Source: Zopfochytrium polystomum
Taxonomy: Eukaryota > Chytridiomycota > Chytridiomycetes > Chytridiales > Chytridiaceae
NCBI GenBank assembly: GCA_025765615.1
Contig: JAIVFJ010000167.1
Span: 62,001 to 126,000, forward strand
Direction: 5' to 3'
DNA: 64,000 nt
Part shown: positions 47,701 to 58,275 of the stretch, piece after piece
How the letters are laid out: the number at the start of each line of letters is the position of its first letter
How positions within the stretch are numbered: position 1 is the stretch's first letter
The notes under the pieces: generated by a model
The model's database searches: none
Told to the model about the DNA's origin: nothing
What the model saw: only the letters and a program-made list of their open reading frames with translations
Program-made: the position numbers and the translations under genes

Positions 47701-48810
47701 GAGCTGGACGAAGACCTGGACGACGGCAACGCCGGCAACGATCCGCCATCCCCCACCTCACCGACTTCGCTCCTTCTCCAAACCCCCCTTAGCGCGTCGC
47801 GCCCCTCCATGGAAATCGCCTACCGACTCCCAACCTCACCCTCTCCGCACCGATCCAGTCCGTACCAACGCCGGCCGTCCCAGGTGGCGCAAGGGTGGGG
47901 TGCCATGTCCAACTACTCCGGCGTGACCCGCTCGTCCGTGTCATCCCCACTGCGCACGCCCACCCCGACCACGGCCTCCTCTCCGTCGCGGAGCCAGAAC
48001 AGGTCGGCGTCGTCAAGCGGGCCGTCGCGGAGCATGAGCCTCAGCCGCAGCCTCAGCCGGACCACCAACAGCCGCAGCATCAGCAGAACCGACACGACCA
48101 CGAGCCACTCGTCTGGCAACGGCAACGGCAGCGGCAGCGGCAGCGGCGGTGGCGGTGGCGGCGGGCCCGCGGCAGCGTCGGCGGCGGCGGGGGCGGCGGG
48201 GACGCGCCGGTCGCTGAGACGATCGTGGCTGGACCGGCCCGGCGCGCCGACGTTACGGCCGCCGGCGTTCAGCCCGCCGCCACCCGCCGGGCCGCTGTCG
48301 TCGTTGCTGTCGTCACTGCCGTCGTCGCCGGCATGGACGGGCGCCGGCGGCGGAGGCGGCGGCGTTGGCGGGGGGCTCGCGGGGCTGCGCGCGGCGATCG
48401 CGTCTGCGTCGCCGGCGAATGCGACGGTCGGGGCGGGGGAGTCGCCGGCGCCTGGGACTCCCGGCACGCCTGGCGACACGCCGCAGCCGGGGGCAGCGGC
48501 GGGGGCGGCGGCGGCGGCGGGGTCGACGCCGGACCTTCCACTGTCGCTGGCGGCCGCGTCGCCCACTCTAGCGGCGATGGTAGCGGAGCTCTTGTTTTTC
48601 CACCAGAACGCGCGGCCGCTCCCGCGTGGGGTGAAAGACGAGGGAGGAGGCGACGACTTCGCGGCGGCGGCGGCGACCTCGGCGACCGTCGACCAAGCAA
48701 AAGATCACTTGAGGGTGCAGTTTGGCGAGAGGGCGGTGGCAAAGTGGGAGGAGGCCATTTCGGACGCTTGGCAGAGGATTCTCCTTGGCGAGTCGCTCGG
48801 CCCCATTTAA
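44747..48810 (+). CDS. Chitin-synthase-like membrane protein, catalytic motifs missing
   Basis: Exons 44747-46271 and 46328-48810 give 1335 residues. SLWRDKILGAVLVLLGAALV and FVSPLICP match the first membrane region of class IV/V-type chitin synthases. ETAILVTIPADARHEHLDRT matches the start of their glycosyltransferase domain, and FLLVAKCGSRSER with PGARGATDSVALLL parallels the KCG-x(2)-SE / PGNRGKRDSQ block. However the D-x-D element is replaced by VVFPAGVALDQSAI, and neither an EDR-type acidic motif nor Q-R-R-R-W is present. Further membrane segments follow (VLTAVLSLVGGTYMLFLIA, FAALALLHALLLAGTG, GALLFLVTWPWFLVVVPLV). The last ~550 residues are Ser/Arg/Pro/Gly-rich with SRSxSLSRS motifs. 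A non-catalytic partner or regulator of chitin synthesis is inference. Confidence 0.66.
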
Positions 48811-49296
48811 AGCAAAGGATCAGACTCTTCTTCTTCTTCTTTACCCCTCTTGCCACCACCATCAACGTGGTGAGCGCACACTTGCACATGTGCTCAAAGG
48901 CACTCTGGCTGACTTGTTATCTCTATGTTGTGGTATGGGTTCCTAGTCTCTGTGCTCTCTACTTGTTTTGCCCCACACTTTCCTTTTTGTGGGTGGGTGC
49001 TCCCCCCTTTTTCTTTGCGGTTTGCGGGGACTTGATTGATATTTTGTGTCTCTCCCATAATCAGATTCGATTAGATCCACTTGGCTTCTTCTTCCTCCAT
49101 TTCCCAGCTTATCGCATTTGGTGCACCGGGAGCGAACCGCTACACAAGCCAACAGCACAGCGCTCGACAAAGATTGCTTTCAACTGAAAAAGGACTGCCT
49201 TTGGTTTGGCACGTCAAGAAAGTCGTAACTCAGCTGGAAAAAAAAAGAACCTTCAAGCCAAGACAGGTGGCCGAGACCTCTCCCACCTCAACTTTC
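48811..49296. other. Convergent 3' spacer, no gene seen
   Basis: The region lies between stop codons of the chitin-synthase-like gene (+) and the acidic protein gene (-). It is pyrimidine-rich on the plus strand. No repeat or frame stands out. Confidence 0.5.
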
Positions 49297-52200
49297 CTAC
49301 CCGGCGTCGGCGGACGGGCATGTGAAAAACGACAGCGGGGACGACGCGGGCAGCTGCTCTCCACGCGTGCCGGACTCGCCGGGCTTTTTGGGAGTGCGAA
49401 CCAACGCAGGCGGCGCGGTGGCGCTCGTCACCGCCCCCGCCGCGGCCGCCGCTGCCGTCGCCGGCACAGCAGCAGCGGGCGAGCGCCTTCGCTTTGGCTT
49501 TGGCGGGCGTGCGGCCTGCCGCGCGAACCCGGGGCCGACGGCGGCGGCGGCGGCGGTGGCGGACGGCGAGCGCGCCACTGGGTCGTCGTCGCATTCGGCG
49601 GGGTCGCTGCCGTCGTCGCTACCCTCAACGCAGCATCCGCCGCCAAGAAGGACAACGATGCCCGGACCGCTGCCGCCGCTGCAACCGGCACCGTGGCCGC
49701 TGGGAGTTGGCGGCGACGAGATCGAGGAGGCTGCGGCGTGGATGGGGAGGAGGTCGTCGACGTTGCAGTCGGTGCTGGGCTCATCTCCGCCGCCGCCTTC
49801 CTCTTCACCGTAGTCGTCGTCGTCGCCGTCGCCGCCGCCGCCGTCGTTGCAGTCATCGCCACGGCCGTCGCGGCCGTCGTCGCCGCCCTCGCTCTCACCA
49901 TCTTCGCAGCCGTCCTTGCCGTTGAGGCTATCGCCACAGTCGATCTGCTCCGCCAGCGAGTCGCAGGCGATGGGCGGCGTCCCCTGACGCTCCTCCCTCT
50001 CCACCGCCGGTAGCGGCGACGGCGGCGCCGTTGGCTCAGCCGCCTCGGCGAGGACCGAGTGGACCGAGGTCGAGGCCGAAGCGCGGTAGTCCTGGCTGTT
50101 GGGGAACCCGCCGCCGCCGTCGCCCGCGATGCCAACACCCGTGGAAGCATCGCTGCCGCCACCGTCGTCGACTCCAGCAGACTCTTCTTCCACGTCCACT
50201 CGCTCGGCCCTCTTTGGAGCCGGTGGGGACTGGGACGACGGTGCTTCCTGTGGGGACGGCGGGCCCTTGCTTGGATTGGCTGCCCTTGAAGTTGCGGCTG
50301 CTGCCCAAAGATATGCATGGGCCATGGACGGCCAGCGAGATGGTGTTGGCGACGACGCGTTTCGACGAGGGGGTGAGAGCGAGTTGTCGCGCCATCCGCG
50401 CTGCCGCTGGTGGTTTTGATTGTCACTTACGGTTCTGCGGAGCGATGCAACGGCAGCTGCCAGCGGACGCTTGGCAGACCGAGATACTTGAGTGAGCGGA
50501 AGCGATGGCCTATCGAGTTCCTCAAGCTCAAGAGACTGCAAGTGGTCGGCCGAGTATGGTTCCACAAGCTGCGAAGGAATCGGCAGGAGTATATCACTAT
50601 CGTCGTCTTCAGAAGCGCTGGCGTTTTGGACTTCTCCCTCTTTGACGGGAAAGAGGAGGCAGTGAGATTTCAATAGTAGTAGTAGTAGTTATAGGAAGAC
50701 AACGGCGTACCTCTGACACAATCGACGGTTATAATCACTGGTTCACGAAGGCTGGGAGAGAAAGAATGCAGCGGCGAGGGCGGGGGCAGTTGTGAGCCTG
50801 TGGAGCGTTCTGGCGAAAATTCTGACGTCTCAAATATTTCGGCGGTGCGTTGCGCTGCCATGGCAACATCAGTATGACTCTCCTTCGCACTTTCAAGGGG
50901 GGTCGAGGTCATAACAGCGGGAGACTGAAGCAGCGCATGGGCTGATGCAGTCATATTGTACAGAGCGGCAACCTGAGAGGTGGTCGCACTGGTCGTGCTC
51001 ATTTGAGTGGTTTGCAAGTCGTCGATAAAAACGCTGGCTTGCTCAACGACACTATGCAGATGTTGCTGCCCAGCCTGATCATTAGCGGACCCTGCAAACT
51101 CAGCACAAATCGGCGGTGCTATAATTTCCTCGGTCGAAGAGGACGCCGCTGAAGAATTGTCGGAGCTCCGGGATGTGTCGATCTCTTCTTTCGACATAGG
51201 TGTGGCAGTGACTTTACTGATCTCTGATTCCTTTGCTGGGTCGCTCTGTGTGGTAACTGCAGCATCGGGAGTTTCGCGAACCAGCACGGCGGAGCTCTCC
51301 ACCGACACTCCGCTGAGCACTATGGCATCCGCCCGAGCAGCGAGTCGCTTATGAAGGCGCAACTCGTCCTCAGAGTCAAAAGAGTTTCTCTTTCGCTTTC
51401 CTCCTGCCGAGCACACCTAGAGAACATAAAGACTTTCAGGGACGACGAGCCTACATCAAGTCCTGCAAAGCTAAACCTCGGACTGGGAAGCCATGTGAGA
51501 GACAGACGCCTTCGTCGAAGTGCCAGCAACGGTTTGGAACTGTTCCAGCATCGCCGGCCAACCCATGTGCCTCAAATCCGACTCCACCTCCGGGTCCTTC
51601 ATGATGAAGCACGCCACCCGCTGAGCAAGCTCTTTGAACACTGCGATTCTTGGGGAGATACGGGCGTGGTGAGAGGAGAGCTGGGCGGGGCTGCATGCAA
51701 ACAAACAGGATGCTCCTGAAGTCGTCCGGGGCGGTGAGCTGCTCCTCCTCTAGCTTTGCAACTTGTTCCATGTGGGCCAGCCCTAAAGCTACAAACGCCT
51801 TCGCCGCCGATTCGATGCGGGACCGGAGAGACTGCTGTTCGGTGATGATGAGATCGCGAACTACGGCTGGAATGCAATCGCGGGAACAATGGGGGGGTCA
51901 AAATGATGGTCGGCGGGAGTCGCTTCCAAACAGCCATTTTGTTACCTAGCGATGGAATGGCAGGGATGTACTCTATCAGACAGCGTTTCGGAAAGGGAGC
52001 ATCGTCCTCTGGCAGAGCAAGTCGTGTAACATGCGCATGGAGTGCTTGGAGAGTCTGTGGAGAGTGTGACCGAAAGATGCACCGTTTGATCAGAGGACGC
52101 ATTCGTTCGACAAAGAATAGCGAACTGCAACACGGGCACCCCTACCTGGGCCGCGTCCGCCTTTTCCAGATAGGCCGCGAGGAGCGCGTCCAGCTCGAAT

Positions 52201-52613
52201 CCCAGCATGCCTGTTCGTAGGAGGAGGTCGGCGCACTGGGGTGCGCGATCGGCCACATGCACTATGTAGTCGATCGGGAGGCCGAACGCGACTTCGAGAA
52301 ACGGGATGACCGAAAAGGCGGCCGCCATGCGCGGGGAAGCGGCAGCCGGCCAGATGCAGCGGGGCGGAAGGCGGCCCCCGCGATCATCGTCGTCGCCATT
52401 GTCATCATCATCATCGTCATCATCATCATCATCGCCAACAAACGACGCGTCGCCGTCTGCGCGATCGTCTACGGGCGGGCGCGGCGGCGCGCCATTGTCG
52501 GCGTCGCCGGCATCGCCGCGGGTTTTGGTCAGCGGGTTCGAAACCGGAAAGAGCCACTCTGGTGGGGCCTTCTGTCCGGAAGGCAACCGGACATGGTGCC
52601 GCTGGCGTTGCAT
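49297..52613 (-). CDS. Unrecognised acidic nuclear-type protein
   Basis: Seven exons stay in frame (52613-52146, 52054-51946, 51860-51707, 51648-51477, 51416-50711, 50633-50431, 50265-49297), giving 926 residues. Residues ~45-70 contain an Asp run. Residues ~85-300 form the only ordered part: hydrophobic helices such as FSVIPFLEVAFGLPIDYIV, GMLGFELDALLAAYLEKAD, TEQQSLRSRIESAAKAFVAL and AVFKELAQRVACFIMKDPEV. GGKRKRNSFDSEDELRLHKR is a probable nuclear signal. The last exon encodes a Gly/Asp/Glu-rich tail ending with PPKPKRRRSP and PLSFFTCPSADAG. I recognise no family. A T39 run on the coding strand ends 4 bases before the ATG. The last intron's acceptor (50265) is the least secure boundary. Confidence 0.58.
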
Positions 52614-52615
52614 TT

Positions 52616-52617
<2 letters not shown>

Positions 52618-52656
<39 letters not shown>
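52618..52656. repeat. A39 homopolymer
   Basis: This is the longest single-base run in the window. It lies in the 165-base tandem spacer between two minus-strand genes, directly upstream of the ATG at 52613. Confidence 0.9.
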
Positions 52657-52658
<2 letters not shown>

Positions 52659-52821
52659 AGAGACTTGTCCTTGAAACACTCGAAGAGTTCTGTGAGATAC
52701 AGTAGTTCCGCACAGGTGGGGTACTATGGTGTACGAGAAAAAAACAACAACAGCCTCGAGAGAGAGAAGTAAATCGAGTTCGAGCAACCGGATGAGTTTA
52801 TTTACAGTACAGGGTATTGCG

Positions 52822-55236
52822 CTACAATTCAAACCCCCATATCTCCACCACCACAACCTCGAATTCGGGTTTGCACGAAAGCTGCTCGTTGTTGAACGTC
52901 AGGCAGGGGCCGCTGTGGCCGTTGTAGAACTCTCCGTCGATCCACAGCCCAAAGTGGCCTTCGCTGGAAGAGGAGAGGCCGCGGCGCGGGGGTTAGAAAA
53001 CAACAAGCTTTGGCCTTTTTCCGAGTCACACAAGACTAACCCTCCACCCATTGCGATGAAATTCGTTTGGCTCAGTATCAGGTAGTCGTTGGCGCCGGTT
53101 GCTCCAAACACCTTCGTTTCGTCTTGGCACTTTTTCCAAAGAAAGCTGAATGCGCGGTGCTGTTACTCACTCATAAATGCTGAGAAAACCCTCACTCACC
53201 AAGAACCGTTTCCATAGTAACCTGTGTGAACCTTGAACGCCTCACTAGCGAATCCTCCGAATATGCCGTTCATACTATCACGAAGCACCAACATGACGGG
53301 TGCTCCCTCTGCTTCTTCTTCGCACTTTCGGTACATAGTATTCATACTGATGCCGTGGTGATCAGTGCTGTAAAGAAGCTTCCATCGAGAGGCCTCGCGC
53401 AAAAGCGGCGGTAAATGCGATCGAAGCTGAAAACAAAGAGCGCAAGGTTAAAAATGGAAGTTGGGATCAAGGAGAAATACCGAATCTTACATCATCCGCT
53501 ATTTGCTGCGTTAGCACAAGACTCTCCACCTTCTCCTCTGTCACAAGTCGAACTGGGGCTCTGACCAGCATCAAATCTAGCAACGAGTCGCGTTCAGCAC
53601 GAGAAGAGCGTCGCGAGTCAATTTCCATTTTGGGGGCAATTTCTGCAATGGTATGATCTCGGCGAGGCAGCTTGACGGTTTGGTTGCGTCCAAAGAGCGA
53701 TGTGAAAGAAATTGCTGGGTTGCTGTGGCTACGCGCCTCATTTCGAACAAAGTGGTGACCACGTGCGGCGTTGCTAGTCTCTTGGTCCTCTGGTCTGTCG
53801 GAAATCGCTTCCAACGAATGCTTTGGCGGAGGGGTGCCTTCAACCGCATCCGTTTCTCCAGGGGATCCAGGAATCCCACGGTTTCGTGGTACGCCCGTAC
53901 TGAATCCGGAAAATGTTCGACCAAGAGACCCGAATATCGAAGACGTGATGCTTCTTCGGTTTTCCTTCTTTCTCTGTTGGTCCGAACCAGCCGAGCTGGA
54001 CAAGCCAGGGCTGTCGAAGAAGGACGAGTCTTCAGGAACGCTGCCGCTCTCTGCACTGCCGTAGCTGGAAGAGCTGCCAAAGAAGCTTCCAAACCCTTGA
54101 GAGGGCGACGAAAGTTCGGGGCTCGCGCCAACCCCGTCACGTGCCTTCGGAATCGGAAGCGGTAGAGGCGGTAATCCCGCGGGGTGGTCTGCGCTGTCGG
54201 GCGACAGGGAGGCAGGCGGCCGCGTCGGCGAGGTCGGGCTTGTCGCTCCAACAAAGCTCATAAAATCCATTAAGAGGCCCGTCAGAGTACCGACCTGGTG
54301 ATCGGCCTCCTGCGGCTCCTGCACGAGGCGGTGTTCGGTGGCTCGGGCGCCCAGCTCCGTTGTCACGGGACTTGTCAAAAGGGAGATTTGGGACGGGGTA
54401 GACAGAACGGGGCGGGCACGCTGAGGTAGGGAAGAGGTGGAGGGGTTGGACGAGGGCAGCGCGGACAAATCCGAAATCCTGGCGTGGTCGCCAAATCCCT
54501 GCGGCAGCCGGTGGAGCGGAGGCGGTGAAGAATCAAAGGACATAAGGTCTCCGAAAGCAACGGCAGAGGAGGTCGATGGGGACGCGACGACCGCTGGGGC
54601 TGTGATGCTCAAGCGCGGGCTCAGCGAGCTTCTTGACGAGGAGTGCCGAGGGTGCGAGCCTGAAGTCGTAATCTGGTTCACGGAGGCGTGGGCAGAGGTC
54701 GAAGAAGCCGCTGCAGCAGCCGAATCTGGGGAGACAGATGAGGATGGGGTGTGAGTCAAACCACGCGACGACCGAGTGGTGGTGCCGCCGCCGCCGCCGC
54801 CGGCCGTGGCGCCGCGCGTAAAGGAAGCGTCTTCGTCCTCGCCGTCGTTCTGGATGAGGAGGTCCAAGTCCAGGTCGCGGATGGCCAGGGCGCGGTCGGC
54901 AGAAAGGCTGACGACAGCCGGGGTCAGCAGGGCCGCCTCGGCCGCGTTCTCCGGGAAAGCCGGCCGGGGGGATGATGATGAAACGGCGGACGACGTTGAA
55001 GTGGGGGTGGGCATCAGCATCTGCAGCGCGGGCGGCGGGGGCGGGTACACAGCGATGTTGTCGAGGAAACCTGCCGCCCCTTCGCCGCCGCCTCCTCCTC
55101 CTCTTCCTCCTCCTCCTACTCCGCTTTCTGCAACCGCGGCGTTCACCACCAGCACCGCGGCCGCTGCTGCAATCGCTTCTTCTGGAAGTAGTTCGACTTC
55201 TTGCGCGGTGCCCGCGCCGGCTGCTGCTCCTGCCAT
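52822..55236 (-). CDS. OXR1: OXR1-type TLDc domain protein
   Basis: Exons 55236-53491, 53426-53200, 53145-53041 and 52963-52822 give 739 residues. The C-terminal TLDc domain is complete: SRWKLLYSTDHHGISMNTMY, VMLVLRDSMNGIFGGFASEA, VHTGYYGNGSCFLWKK, NFIAMGGGEGHFGLWIDGEF, EVVVVEIWGFEL. TLDc proteins bind the V-ATPase and protect against oxidative stress; the yeast homologue Oxr1 disassembles V-ATPase. The first ~560 residues are Ser/Pro/Gly-rich and probably disordered, much longer than in yeast Oxr1, with LMDFMSFVG, ITSSIFGSLGRTFSGF and FTSLFGR as short conserved-looking patches. Confidence 0.9.
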
Positions 55237-55327
55237 CGAGAGGGTCAGCGGGCCACGCGGGTGATTGTGTGTGTGTGTGTCGCGGGAGGGATGTTTTTTT
55301 GTTGTTTGGGGGCGGGTCTCTCTCTCG

Positions 55328-55376
<49 letters not shown>

Positions 55377-55446
55377 TCGACAACTCTACATAACAAAACG
55401 AACGAAAAGAAGTAGAAAAAAAACAAAGAAACAGAAAAACAAAGAC
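55237..55446. promoter_or_regulatory. Divergent promoter with (CT)n microsatellite
   Basis: The OXR1-type gene (-) and the SLC45-like carrier (+) start 210 bases apart. Between them lie a TG tract (55265-55279), a near-perfect (CT)n at about 55331-55372, and an A-rich leader (55397-55446) touching the plus-strand ATG. GA/CT tracts bind GAGA-type factors in animals; whether fungi use this is unknown. Confidence 0.5.
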
Positions 55447-57973
55447 ATGGTCTGGGGCCCAGCTCTTCCGACAACGCCGGCGCCATCTTCGTCTGCAGGG
55501 CCGCCGCCGCCGCCACCGCCACCGCCGGGAGCCTCATCATCGTCGTCGCTGCTGCCTCAGGAGACCTCCGCTGGCCAACAGAGCACGCCTTCTTCTTCGT
55601 CATCGGCTGCCACCACCGCCGATCTTCAGCTTTACAATCTGAACAACGCGCCGTCCTCTTCCTCTTTGCCCGTCTGGCGCATCGTGCTGCTGGCGTCTGC
55701 CTTGTGCGGCATCCAGTTCGCTTGTGAGGAGGAAACCCCCGTCCGCCACATTTCCCCCCGCCTCTCCCGCGCCAGGCATGAATTCTAATCTATAGATTGT
55801 TCTTCGCCCCCAACCCCCTGAAGGGTCGGTCATTCAGAGCTATGGAACTCCTTACCTTCTGTCGCTTGGTATGCCCAAGCCGCTCATGGCATTGGTTTGG
55901 CTCGCTGGTCCAGTATCTGGTAAGGAACGATCAGCCGCGTTTTACTCCTCTGCGCGAGACTTACGCCTTGTTATTATTAGGGCTGGTTGTACAGCCCATT
56001 GTTGGCGTTTACAGTGATGTTTGCAGGCTCTCATGGGGGCGCAGAAAACCTTTTATCATAGGTACAACATGACCACATTATCGATGAAGCATATTGACCA
56101 TCACACACTACCAGCTGGAGGGGCCCTGATGGTATCAGCAATTCTGCCGATAGCATACTCGAGAGAGCTGGCGGGACTTTTGTCGAGCGATGCAAGCAGG
56201 GTGAGCACTCATTTTTGGTCTGTCTTGTAAAGGGTTTACAACAAGTTCACGTCCAGGTTCAGAACATCACGATAGCATTGGCGGTCATTGGATTTGTGGT
56301 TCTTGACTTTTCTATAAATGCTGTCATGACGGCCAGCCGCGCGTTGATGGTTGACGCTGTCCCATTAAGGCAACAGAACGACGCGTTTGTGTGGGCCTCT
56401 CGGATGGCGGGCTTTGGCAACTGCATTGGGTTTGTCTCGTTCGGGAAATTGGACCGCACTAACCGGCGTTAGATATTTCACAGGATTTGTTAATCTAACC
56501 GCAATATTTGACGGAATCGCCTCACGCTACCCAGCTCTTTTCGGATCTCAACTGAAAATCCTTTGCGCCGTTTGCAACAGCTGCTTGATTATTTCACTGT
56601 CTCTTGCGGTACTCTCTGTGAGAGATCATCCAGCTCCAGAGACGACAGTTCAGGGTTCCCGACATAGGTCGCCACTTCGTCAGTGCCTGTCACCGCTCAT
56701 AGTGATTTTTAACGCGTTGCGCCGACTGCCGAGACCGCTTCAAAGTATCTGCAATGTTCAGTTTTTCGGGTAAGTGAACAATAAGACTGCGGGACTGCGG
56801 TATTGGACTAAAGTTCGCCGTCCTGTTTCCATCACGCGAACAAAGTTGGCTTGGCTGGTTTCCTTTCCTCTTTTATGCGTAAGCACCATATTCGTATGTT
56901 ACTCTGAACCTGACTGTGGAAGCTTGAAGGTCGTCTTGGGTTGGTTCTCGCCTGCCGCCATCTCCAAAGCCTTTAGACGATGCAACGGAGGCTGCAAGAG
57001 CCGGCGCTTTTGCTCTTCTCCTGAACTCGATTCTGTCGCTCCTCGCAACCATGTTAATACCCCTCGGCCTGTCCAAGGCCAAAGGCGTGATGGGCCTCAA
57101 GTTTCCTTACATGGACCTTTGGAATCGCATCTTTTCAATTTCTGGCGTTTGGACACTTTCATTGCTCATGTTTGGAGGTTTGATGCTCCTCACTTTGGGG
57201 AAACCAGGTCTTGCTGGCGCCACGGCAATTGTTGCACTTTGCGGAATCCCATGGGGTAATTATTTTCCGTCACTTGTCACTTGCCTTTGCATAATCTAAT
57301 TTACCATATTGTTCCAGGTGTCACGCAATGGGTGCCCTTCTCCTTGGTTGCCGAATACGTAACATTTTACACGAGTGGAGGCACGGACGATGATCTTGTG
57401 CTCCCCAGGCAACAGTATTCAGCCGTGAGCATAACCGATGACGATACCAGAATGCTCGCAGTTGACGACAGGTCACCTCTTGGATCCATTGGTGCGTCGC
57501 CGCAGTACCGGTCAGCAGGCATCTCCTCAAGCTCGTCCAACGGGGCGTCCCCATCGTCTAGCACGATATCCATCACGAATGCGACTTTCCGCACTTCGCT
57601 GTCGGCGCTGTCGGACCGAAGCGGTTCGCGACCCCGGCCGGAGCATCATCGCCCCTCATTGTCTGCAGAGCAGCAGCAGCAGTCCGCGCAAAGCCACCTC
57701 GACGCAGGGGTGGTCTTGGGTATACTGAACATTTACGTCGTTATGCCCCAGTTCGTGTCGACGCTGTTGACAAGCCTTTTGTTTTCCGCGTTGGAAGCTG
57801 TTGGTCCGGGGGTGGAGCCAGGCGAAGGAGGGGGTGATCGTAACGGAGGTCTTTACGACCCCAAGGATTCGTTCGGTTGGTGCCTCAGGCTTGGCATTGT
57901 GCCCAGCGCCGTTGCTGCATATGTGTGTTGGAAGTACGTGCGGCAAGTTCCTCCCACTGGGGCTAATATGTAA
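55447..57973 (+). CDS. SLC45/sucrose-transporter-like MFS carrier
   Basis: Nine exons (55447-55723, 55824-55919, 55981-56061, 56115-56200, 56257-56429, 56473-56769, 56846-56878, 56930-57255, 57318-57973) give 674 residues in one frame. The GPH/SLC45 family imports sucrose or other sugars with protons. Family motifs are GIQFAWSVIQSYGTPYLLSL, VYSDVCRLSWGRRKPFII, TASRALMVDAVPLRQQNDAF, NCIGYFTGFVNL, VQFFGWLGWFPFLFYASSWV and WVPFSLVAEYV. Exon 7 is only 33 bases yet encodes the highly conserved GWLGWFPFLFY helix. A Ser-rich loop (about residues 500-580) precedes the last two helices. The N-terminal 75 residues are Pro/Ser-rich. Confidence 0.91.
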
Positions 57974-58275
57974 AGCCAGCAGCGCGGCAACATGAGATTG
58001 TCTATTGCTTTATCGCTTTTTTTTTTTTTTTTTTTTTTTTTCAGGTAGACTAGACAGACAGACAGAGTAAGAGCGACGGCAAGCAGGAAATCTGGGGGTG
58101 TTTTTTCGGATGAGATCTGTGTGAAATGTCCCCCCACACGATGACAAGAAGAAGAAGAAAAAAAAAAAAAAAGATAAAAAAAAGGAAATAAAAAAGAAAC
58201 AAACAAAAAAAAATAAAAATAAAAAAAAGAAAGAGTCCTCCTTCTTGACTCGCTCCGTCCCCGCCGCCAAACTCA
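57974..58275. other. Tandem spacer with T24 and A-rich leader
   Basis: A T24 run at about 58018-58042 follows the carrier's stop codon. The region 58157-58232 is almost all adenine with scattered G, T and C and leads into the next start codon at 58276. Confidence 0.6.

Noticed and set aside
49428..50426. 332-codon minus frame in the acidic gene's last exon
   Set aside because: Composition is Ala/Thr/Arg filler from frame shift of GAC/GGC repeats; the chosen frame continues an in-frame seven-exon model and has Lys/Arg signals.
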